A DNA stretch of 64,000 nt from Tunturibacter psychrotolerans (GTDB taxonomy: Bacteria; Acidobacteriota; Terriglobia; Terriglobales; Acidobacteriaceae): assembly GCF_040359615.1 (NCBI RefSeq), contig NZ_CP132942.1:1-64000 (forward strand), given 5' to 3'. The stretch's first letter is position 1, and every line of letters starts with the position of its first letter. Position numbers and translations under genes: made by a program. Positions 52,077 to 59,026 of the stretch are shown here, in pieces. The notes under the pieces are model-generated. The model did no database searches. It was given only the letters and a program-made list of their open reading frames with translations, and was not told the origin of the DNA.

Positions 52077-52925
52077 CTACGGGAACCACTTACCGTTGGT
52101 TTCCAAACCAGACACCGCCAAACTCCCGACAACAGGGCTCCCTAGTTCAAGGCGCATCATCGTAAGCCGCTTTGTATCTTCCGAGGAGGTAAGTTCGCCC
52201 AAGTAGAGCCGCCCAACGTCGGGAATTTTAATAGCGTGGGCATAAGGGACAGGTGGTGCATTGACCGCTCCGGATGGACTTGCTTCTCGCACGGACCGCA
52301 CCAAACTGCAGTACAAATGGGATCCCGACTGCTGCCAACCAGGGATTGGCGGTGCTAGTAGACGTTCCTTCAAAGTGTCCGGCATGTTTGCAGCTGGATG
52401 ACCCCACTCGTATCGCAATTGAGTCGGCGGAGTGAATCCTGCGCAAGGGTCACTACTCTTGCACTTGCCGAGAAAGTGATCGACCAGAGAGGAATGTGTT
52501 GAATGATGCGCAAAGACAGTATCGAAGAGATCGACCTCAACCGGTTTTCCTGCAATCTTCAAATTCTGAAAGGTACTACCCAAGGGAATGATTTTGGCCG
52601 GCTGGCCGTCTTCGTGAGTTGAGGACAGCCTGCCAACCACTGAATCTGCAGTAATCACATCCAGAATATTGAGATCCTCTACAACCGTATTCACAACCGT
52701 ACTGTGACGGGTGTCATTGTTCTGGATTCCCGAAATATAGGTGTGCGCCGAACGGTAAGAGATCAGGTCTTTGAGACGATAGCTGTCTGCTTTTGCCGAG
52801 GCGAGACCACCCACAATCGAGAGAGCCGTGGCTGCATGACTGTTAATCTCCTGTTCAACAGGCTGGGTGATCCTGCCACCGAGCGCGAATCCATTCGCGT
52901 GATATAAGAAAATTCTTTTTCCCAT
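52077..52925 (-). CDS. Unrecognised protein paired with the CHAT lipoprotein
   Basis: 282 aa from the ATG at 52925, preceded by AGGAGCGGAG six bases upstream; an ATG eight codons earlier is less well placed. No signal peptide. Beta-rich, with NSHAATALSIVGGLASAKAD, SYRSAHTYISGIQNND, NTVVEDLNILDVITADSVVG and LGSTFQNLKIAGKPVEVDLF. The phrase 'N(I/V)L..(V/I)(I/V)TAD.V....GST..L.(I/V).G.PV' recalls the choice-of-anchor P type surface proteins, but the match is by eye and export signals are missing. It is transcribed just before the CHAT gene and is a candidate partner or substrate. Confidence 0.65.
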   Translation of the reverse strand: MGKRIFLYHANGFALGGRITQPVEQEINSHAATALSIVGGLASAKADSYRLKDLISYRSAHTYISGIQNNDTRHSTVVNTVVEDLNILDVITADSVVGRLSSTHEDGQPAKIIPLGSTFQNLKIAGKPVEVDLFDTVFAHHSTHSSLVDHFLGKCKSSDPCAGFTPPTQLRYEWGHPAANMPDTLKERLLAPPIPGWQQSGSHLYCSLVRSVREASPSGAVNAPPVPYAHAIKIPDVGRLYLGELTSSEDTKRLTMMRLELGSPVVGSLAVSGLETNGKWFP

Positions 52926-52949
52926 CTGTATCTCCGCTCCTGTCGACAT

Positions 52950-53741
52950 CTAGCCTCGGATGGCCAATCTAACATTGCCTTCTCGATCGAACTAGACATC
53001 TCGGCTTTGAAGTCTCCGAGTATAGTGGCTCAACGTGAGATTCGTTTCAAGTGTCGTCGATATAAAACTTTGCAAAAGAAATGGGATCGAGCAGATTTCG
53101 AGGCTGGGTTTTCAACGTAGGGATCGGAGTAGCCCGATTGTGAACAATCCATTACAGACGATGAATACATCTTTCGGCAACTCCTAACGAAGACCCTACG
53201 CTGGGTCGTCAACGCCAAGCCACCAACGTCAACTATTGCCGCTGTTTTTTTGCCTTCAGATTGGCCGGTTTGTTTCCATTAGCTGTCTGAAGAAAGTTGC
53301 AGCGACAGCCTATATTGCTCTGCGGCAGTCCGATTTTTCATCTCAATCGCACCGCCAACGGCACGTAGAAAGAGGGACGGCTAAAGCATAATCCCCCTCT
53401 GATGAAGTATGTGATGCCTAAATCATACGAATTTGCCGGATAAAAACGTCGCGCCTTGAGGTCAAACAGCACTCGGGATGACTCCTAAGAACAATCGATT
53501 CAAGCGATCAACTTGACCTTTTTCGGTACTCGCCCTCTTGCTGACCGTCGTCTCTGCGATAGCCAGTTCTATGCCAAGCTGCCGAGCTGACCCCATTTGA
53601 GTGTTAGATATCGAATAACTAACTGAAAATAAATCGTTTGTGAATCCTCACCCTTCCCTCCTGTTGTACTTTAGTTGAATCACTGATTGGCAAATGAAAC
53701 GTTTAGTGGGCGAGCTTCACCATCCAATGAGGGCGTGATTT
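52950..53741. other. Intergenic region between divergent CHAT-side and zinc-motif genes
   Basis: About 790 bases, unusually long for this window and less GC-rich than its surroundings. Small frames on both strands lack start signals and family features. I looked for an ECF sigma factor, which often partners such anti-sigma-like genes, and found none here. Promoters for both divergent genes must lie within it. Confidence 0.5.
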
Positions 53742-54398
53742 GTGGATCATAGGGAAGCAGTAGAGAGTCAAGCCGTAGAAAGATACCTGCTGAAGGAATT
53801 CTCCGCCTCGGAACGAGAGGAATTCGAAGAGCACTACTTCGGATGCGGCGAATGCGTCAGCGATTTGCGAAGTACCTCCGCGTTTCTTGAACTTGCCGGA
53901 AGGGTGATCGTCTCTGATCGAATTGGAGCACCCAAACCCAAGGTTTTACCTATCCTTAATCGATGGAAACCTATAGGTTACGCAATTGCAGCTTCCGTTG
54001 CATGCTTCTCGTTCATCTTGTACCAGAACATATTAGTGATCCCGAGGCTCCGCAGCTCCGCCTCACCTCAAGCCTTGCAATATTTTTCACTGACCGACAA
54101 GACCGCACGAGGTAGCGTTCAAACGGCGCTCAAGATCGAACCTGGAAAGCCCTTTCTCCTGCTTGTTGATTTTCCGCCGCGTGAGGCTATCGGCGAATAT
54201 CGATGCGACATCTCGAATTTAGCGGGCAGAAAAATGCTGTCGTTCTCTTTGTCGAAAGAGAACGTACAAAACACAGTCCCGTTGCTGATACCGGCGGCGT
54301 CCCTTGAACCCGGTGTCTATTCGCTAAGCATTTCGGGCAGGTCAACAAACGAATCTGCTTACACTGAAATTCAAAACCTTCATTTCGAGATCAGATGA
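53742..54398 (+). CDS. Membrane protein with anti-sigma-like zinc motif (ZAS/zf-HC2-like)
   Basis: 218 aa, GTG start with GAGG nine bases upstream. Residues 1-60 are cytoplasmic: VERYLLKEFSASEREEFEEHYFGCGECVSDLRS holds the H-x3-C-x2-C arrangement of zinc-binding anti-sigma domains. One membrane helix follows (IGYAIAASVACFSFILYQNIL, about 77-98). The outer part (about 110-218) is beta-rich (KPFLLLVDFPPREAIGEYRC, LEPGVYSLSISGRSTNE) and may sense a ligand. Classic partners are ECF sigma factors encoded next door; none is visible. It is divergent from the CHAT pair. Confidence 0.78.
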   Translation: MDHREAVESQAVERYLLKEFSASEREEFEEHYFGCGECVSDLRSTSAFLELAGRVIVSDRIGAPKPKVLPILNRWKPIGYAIAASVACFSFILYQNILVIPRLRSSASPQALQYFSLTDKTARGSVQTALKIEPGKPFLLLVDFPPREAIGEYRCDISNLAGRKMLSFSLSKENVQNTVPLLIPAASLEPGVYSLSISGRSTNESAYTEIQNLHFEIR

Positions 54399-54655
54399 AG
54401 GTGATTTTGAGATGTCTGATTAGCAATCGAATTAAATTCAAATGCAAGATGAATATGGGAAGGCGCATAGCCGTTTTGCTGTTGCACTGACCATGGCGAT
54501 TGCTTCCGGGGCTATGTGTTGCTCACGAGCCCAAATTGCCCTGTTCATGAAAAGGCATATATCCCGGGTGGGACTGGTGGGCATTGATGCAAGGCAATGT
54601 GCGTGATTACTGATTGTCCGCATGTTCTAATCAATCGATAGGAAGGAACTATCAG

Positions 54656-55567
54656 ATGGAACTGCGGCATCTCCGATATTTCACTGCAATTGTCCAGTGG
54701 AAGGGTTACCGCCAAGCGTCTCGGCATCTTTACATTGCGCAACCGTCTATCAGCCAGGCTGTGGCAGATCTTGAAGGCGAACTAGGGATCAAATTGTTCG
54801 CGCGCGAGGGACGTGTCGCCAAGCTCACACCAGAGGGGCAAGTTTTCTACGAGGAAGCGTTGAAGACGCTCGCTCAGGCGGAGCGCTCCATAACCACTGC
54901 GCAACGGGCCGCCAAAGGGGAGATCGGCACGCTTGGGATAGGCTTCATGGGATTTACAGCTTGTCTGTTTCTCCCCGACCTAATACGCAAGTACAAGGCC
55001 CGTCATCCTGGCGTTGCGATGCGCCTGGTCGAAGATGTGCCCGGGGGCCAGGACATTGCGTTTGATCGCGGCGAGATCGACATCGCGTTTACGCGTCCGC
55101 TGTCGGCCGACCGCCGGGTCCACTATGACACGCGCCTGCTCTTCAGTGAACCATTAGTCGCAGCTCTATGTAAGTCGCGCAAGATCCGTGCTAAACGGAT
55201 TCGGATCGCAGATCTCGCGGGGGAACGGTTCATCGTTTTCCAGCGGTCGAGCTCGCCTGCGGTCTTCGACACAATCGTTCGTGTCTGCAACGACAATGGA
55301 TTTTCACCCCGCCTGCAAAACGAGCTGAACAATATGAACTCTGTGCTCGCCACTGTCGAGGCCGGAGAAGGAGTCGCTATCATTCCCGCCTCAGCCAGCA
55401 ACCTGCGCGCAGACAACGTCTCGTTCTTCCGTCTGCAACCTGACGACGTTCGTATCGATTTCGTAGCCGCATGGCAAAAAAGGGAGCCCTCAGTCCCTCT
55501 CAAATTGTTCCTTCAACTACTCGAAGAAGAACTTCCCTCCATTCGTGAGAAGACCCTTTTCCGTTAA
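54656..55567 (+). CDS. LysR-family transcriptional regulator
   Basis: 303 aa from the ATG at 54656, with GGAAGG nine bases upstream. N-terminal winged HTH: MELRHLRYFTAIVQWKGYRQ, ASRHLYIAQPSISQAVADLE, GELGIKLFAREGRVAKLTPE. The C-terminal substrate-binding domain (about 90-300) has IGFMGFTACLFLPDLIRKYK. It is followed 120 bases later on the same strand by an SDR gene, a frequent target arrangement, although divergent placement is more usual for LysR control. Confidence 0.93.
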   Translation: MELRHLRYFTAIVQWKGYRQASRHLYIAQPSISQAVADLEGELGIKLFAREGRVAKLTPEGQVFYEEALKTLAQAERSITTAQRAAKGEIGTLGIGFMGFTACLFLPDLIRKYKARHPGVAMRLVEDVPGGQDIAFDRGEIDIAFTRPLSADRRVHYDTRLLFSEPLVAALCKSRKIRAKRIRIADLAGERFIVFQRSSSPAVFDTIVRVCNDNGFSPRLQNELNNMNSVLATVEAGEGVAIIPASASNLRADNVSFFRLQPDDVRIDFVAAWQKREPSVPLKLFLQLLEEELPSIREKTLFR

Positions 55568-55687
55568 TCAATGGATAGATAGTTCATGCCTATCATTTGA
55601 TCGAAACTTACGACGAATCGTGATCAATGCGAGCCGAATCTCTTGTTGTGTACGACGAGGATAACCGTCGGAACCAAGGAGAAGGAC

Positions 55688-56413
55688 ATGGCAAGCAAGG
55701 GAACAATCATCGTAACTGGAGCATCTCAGGGTATCGGCGCGGGTGTGGTGCAGGCGTTTCTCGACCGCGGGTATAACGTGGTGGCAAATTCGCGAAACAT
55801 TATCAGCTCGGGCACCTTTCGTGAGTCTGAGAAACTCGCGCTTGTTGATGGCAACATTGGAGAGAGCGCGGTCGCAGCAAAGATTGTGGAGACTGCGATC
55901 ACAAGATTTGGTTCCATCGACGCTCTGGTAAACAACGCTGGCATCTTCTTTGCCAAACCCTTCACGGAATTCACGACGGACGACTTCGAGGCGCTTTCGA
56001 CTGTGAACCTCAAAGGGTTTCTGTACGTGACGCAGGGCTCTGTGAAGCAGATGCTTACGCAGAAGAAAGGTGGCAGCGTCGTCACCATCACCTCTTCGCA
56101 GGTTGTCAACCCGATCGCCGGTATATCGGCGTCCGTACCGATGATCACTAAGGGCGGCCTTGAAGCTGTTACCCGCAGTTTGGCGACCGAGTATGCGAAA
56201 GAGCACATCCGCTTCAACGCCGTAGCACCCGGGATTGTTGACACTCCAATGCACGTAAACAACCCAAAGGACTTCCTAAAAACGCTCTCGCCGATGGGTA
56301 CAATCTCCAGCGTCAGCGACGTCGTCGACGCCGTTGTTTACGTAACCGAAGCACGCAACGTCACCGGCGAGGTGCTGCATGTTGACGGTGGATCGCACCA
56401 GGGTCGTTGGTAA
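55688..56413 (+). CDS. Short-chain dehydrogenase/reductase lacking the catalytic tyrosine
   Basis: 241 aa from the ATG at 55688 (AAGGAGAAGGAC upstream). Cofactor motif TGASQGIGAGVVQAF, NNAGIFFAKP, and the later EHIRFNAVAPGIVDTPMHVN are normal. The active-site stretch reads ITSSQVVNPIAGISASVPMITKGGLEAVT: Lys is present (TKGG), but the position four residues before it is Pro, where YxxxK would put Tyr. I know the ASVPMITKGGLxA wording as a recurring SDR subtype, so it is not a random mutation. It could use other chemistry or be non-catalytic. It is probably regulated by the upstream LysR gene. Confidence 0.88.
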   Translation: MASKGTIIVTGASQGIGAGVVQAFLDRGYNVVANSRNIISSGTFRESEKLALVDGNIGESAVAAKIVETAITRFGSIDALVNNAGIFFAKPFTEFTTDDFEALSTVNLKGFLYVTQGSVKQMLTQKKGGSVVTITSSQVVNPIAGISASVPMITKGGLEAVTRSLATEYAKEHIRFNAVAPGIVDTPMHVNNPKDFLKTLSPMGTISSVSDVVDAVVYVTEARNVTGEVLHVDGGSHQGRW

Positions 56414-56428
56414 CCCCCAAGGACCCGC

Positions 56429-56459
56429 AGCCGCAAGCGCGGAGAGTCGGCTTGCGGCT
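56429..56459 (+). terminator. Terminator-like hairpin after the SDR gene
   Basis: Perfect 10-bp stem AGCCGCAAGC / GCTTGCGGCT with an 11-base loop, 16 bases past the SDR stop, followed by CTCTGCGTTGAG. The U tract is weak, so it may be Rho-assisted. Confidence 0.55.
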
Positions 56460-56693
56460 CTCTGCGTTGAGCTGAGCCCGCGCCTGTGAGTGGAGGAAGC
56501 AGACCCTGCCAGGAAAATGCGCCACGGCAAGGGCAAGCATACTTCAAGATCTCGTTCTGATGACTGGATCCGAAGATCATCGCGCGGTAAAGGCGATTTC
56601 TGGTATCCACTGTGTGGGGGGCGGCGCTTTCATGCTGCCCCCTCTCTTGGAGCCCTTCTTTTGCGCAACACTCAACGAGCAGACGCGTCAATC

Positions 56694-57158
56694 TCACACC
56701 TGCAAGGTTGTGGTCTGCCGGCTGCTCTCGATGAACCGTTTGATGACCTCGATTGTGATTCTCCAGTAATACTCAAAGTGTTTGAGTATCGATTCACTAG
56801 GGAAATTGGAGATCGTGACATTCAACGATGTGGAGTTTTCTTTCGTTCCCGCCAGCCGAAACTCGATGATGGTATAGTTCTCGGCCTTGTCAGGCAGTCT
56901 GGACAGAGAACTGAAATGACTATAGCGAAGAAGTGAATTCGGCTCGAAGTGCAAGACAGTGCCTTTGTTCTCGAAGTTCACATTATTGTGGTGTCCATCG
57001 ACGATGATTGGACTTCCGACTTTCCAGTCTGTGATGATCCTGACCCGCATCTCCTGCTCGGCGATCCACTGCTTCATCAAATTGGGGTCCGTCAGAACGC
57101 GCCACACCTCAGAAGAGGGCGCCTTGATCGTGGTGGAGTACTCAATCACTTGACTCAT
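56694..57158 (-). CDS. SRPBCC (START/AHSA1-like) family protein
   Basis: 154 aa. The helix-grip pattern is clear: IEYSTTIKAPSSEVWRVLTDPNLMKQWIAEQ, then the strand-rich WKVGSPIIVDG, KGTVLHFEPNSLLRYSHFSS and the long C-terminal helix ILKHFEYYWRITIEVIKRFI. Members bind hydrophobic ligands in a deep cavity. It is cytoplasmic, and its target is unknown. It is convergent with the SDR gene. Confidence 0.88.
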   Translation of the reverse strand: MSQVIEYSTTIKAPSSEVWRVLTDPNLMKQWIAEQEMRVRIITDWKVGSPIIVDGHHNNVNFENKGTVLHFEPNSLLRYSHFSSLSRLPDKAENYTIIEFRLAGTKENSTSLNVTISNFPSESILKHFEYYWRITIEVIKRFIESSRQTTTLQV

Positions 57159-57369
57159 TGGCTCTCAATTTACCGCGCAGCGAGGGCGAATCTTGAAGCA
57201 GAACGAAACATTTTCTGTCCATTGCACAAAGAACCCTTTATGAAAAGGGCGGAGTACGACCAACCGCTGTCCAAGATGCCCGTCATCCGGCACTTGTCGT
57301 TCTGCTTCTCATAAGCCGACTTCGCATACCTACCCAACCGATGAAGCTAGAGACGTACTGCCTCTCCGG

Positions 57370-58614
57370 CTAAAGGCGGCCGGAGCGAGATGAACGAAAC
57401 GTTTCATCCTTCCTTGAGACAAGGAAATAGAGACTCAGGCTAGTTAGCGCAATGCCAGCGCCGGCCAGCGACTTTGAAACTCCAAATACAGGTATGAGTT
57501 TCCCGAGCCCGAGCGCTCCAAGCGGAATGCCGGCGCGGAACGCGAGGTTGTAGACACTCATGACACGGCCACGCATTGCATCCGTCGAGATGAGTTGCGC
57601 CAGAGAGAGCATAAAGGATGCAGACGCCATCACTGCCGCCCCTGCGAAAAACATCAAAGTGCAAGATACTGGAAGCCATCTCGATACGGCAAATCCGGCT
57701 GTAATCAACCCCAATAGGGCGAGGATCAGGAGGGTTAGCCGCCCCTGCCCCTTCAATCTTTCTGAAGTCGCAACAGCCAGAGCGCCACAGATTGAACCGG
57801 CGCCTGAGCAGACGAGCAGCAGCGTGTAGGTTTCCGGCCCTTTGTGGAACACATCGCGAACAAAGACCGGAATAAAGCCGTTGAGAGAAAAGCCAAACAG
57901 CGTCGTACAGAATGCCAGGACAACCAGTGCGCTCATTCCGTCCCGCTGTCGTATGAAGCGAATTCCCTCTTTCATGCTCGACAAGACAGAGTCAGTTGTC
58001 TTTGTAGGGACGAACTTCACCTGAATCAGAAAAAGCGACGCTATCACCGCCAAATATGAGAAACCGTTCAGAGTAAAGCACCAAGTTGCACCAAGCGTCG
58101 TGTAGGTCAAGCCGCCAAGCGTCGGACCAATGATTCGGGCAAGGTTGAACTGGACTGAGTTCATCGCGATCGCGTTGGATAGATCCTCTGGCCCGACCAA
58201 CGTCGGCAAAAGCGAAGAGTACGCAGGGCCACCGAAGGATTGCCCAAGGCCAACGACGAATGACAGTGCGAGAATGTGCCATACCTTTACGACATGGAAT
58301 GCGAACAAAAGCGCCAAGAGAAACGCGCACGCCATCTGGATGTACTGCGAGGCAAGTAGCAGCTTCCGGCGATCCATGCGATCTGCAAAGACGCCGCCGA
58401 AGAGCGAGAACATCATGATTGGAAGCTGGCCCAAGAAAAGGTCCAAGCCGAGATAGAACGGGTCTTTCGTGAGGTCATAAACTAACCAGCTTTGTGCGAA
58501 CTGCTGCACAAACGTCCCAATGGTGGATGCGCATGCTCCGATCCACATCAAGCGGAAGTCGCGGTAACGAAAAGCCCGAAAAGTGCGTGCGAACCCTGCA
58601 GTCGCGTTTGCCAT
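57370..58614 (-). CDS. MFS transporter (MFS_3/EntS-like efflux)
   Basis: 414 aa from the ATG at 58614; a TTG at 58680 also reads in frame but would place the palindrome at 58664-58680 inside the gene. Twelve hydrophobic segments. Motif A-like loop GGVFADRMDRRKLLLASQY, RDFRLMWIGACASTIGTFVQ at the start, SFVVGLGQSFGGPAYSSLLP in helix 4. The family includes siderophore and drug exporters; the substrate is unknown. Divergent from the 808-aa repeat protein gene. Confidence 0.9.
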   Translation of the reverse strand: MANATAGFARTFRAFRYRDFRLMWIGACASTIGTFVQQFAQSWLVYDLTKDPFYLGLDLFLGQLPIMMFSLFGGVFADRMDRRKLLLASQYIQMACAFLLALLFAFHVVKVWHILALSFVVGLGQSFGGPAYSSLLPTLVGPEDLSNAIAMNSVQFNLARIIGPTLGGLTYTTLGATWCFTLNGFSYLAVIASLFLIQVKFVPTKTTDSVLSSMKEGIRFIRQRDGMSALVVLAFCTTLFGFSLNGFIPVFVRDVFHKGPETYTLLLVCSGAGSICGALAVATSERLKGQGRLTLLILALLGLITAGFAVSRWLPVSCTLMFFAGAAVMASASFMLSLAQLISTDAMRGRVMSVYNLAFRAGIPLGALGLGKLIPVFGVSKSLAGAGIALTSLSLYFLVSRKDETFRSSRSGRL

Positions 58615-58663
58615 TACTTCTTTTGCTATCTCCCTGATCCACGACACAAGGTATTCACGTTTA

Positions 58664-58680
58664 TTGTCAAGAGTTGACAA
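58664..58680. promoter_or_regulatory. Perfect palindrome TTGTCAA-GAG-TTGACAA, probable operator
   Basis: A 7-3-7 inverted repeat 50 bases upstream of the proposed MFS start. TGTCAA/TTGACA half-sites are typical of operators for dimeric wHTH repressors, and one half overlaps a TTGACA that could be a -35 box. No regulator gene is adjacent, so its binder would be encoded elsewhere. Confidence 0.5.
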
Positions 58681-59026
58681 AGAATCGATGTCTGCGCCGC
58701 CTGTTTGGACTCATTAAGAAGATGCTCTCACGCCGGCCCCTCACACACAGGGAACCTAATTATCGGTCCTATCAGACGCGTGAAGAGGAGAACGTTTATC
58801 GGCACTGATTCGTATTAGAGTCGCAGCTCTGACGATCGGCAGCATCTAGAGTGTCGCTGTGACGAGACTCGGCGAGTACCAGCGTTCAAGTGAATCGTCA
58901 TTTACAAACGACCCGAAGCGTTTTAAGCAAAAAACCAATTCCACAAGTTGGTTCTATCGGATACACTCGTCGTCACGAAAACAGGCCAGATACCACCAAT
59001 CTCAAACCTCAATAAGGTAGGCCGTT
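58681..59026. other. Intergenic region between divergent MFS and repeat-protein genes
   Basis: About 346 bases with no gene supported on either strand. AAGGTAGG at 59014-59021 is the ribosome-binding site for the plus-strand gene. Apart from the palindrome at its edge I see no clear motif. Confidence 0.45.

Noticed and set aside
53030..53218. Possible small regulator in the 790-bp divergent gap
   Set aside because: 62-residue frame without a Shine-Dalgarno or helix-turn-helix pattern; amino-acid composition looks random.
49116..57158. tRNA-Phe as an attachment site of an integrated island
   Set aside because: No integrase, no direct repeat of the tRNA 3' end within the window. Kept only as a remark.
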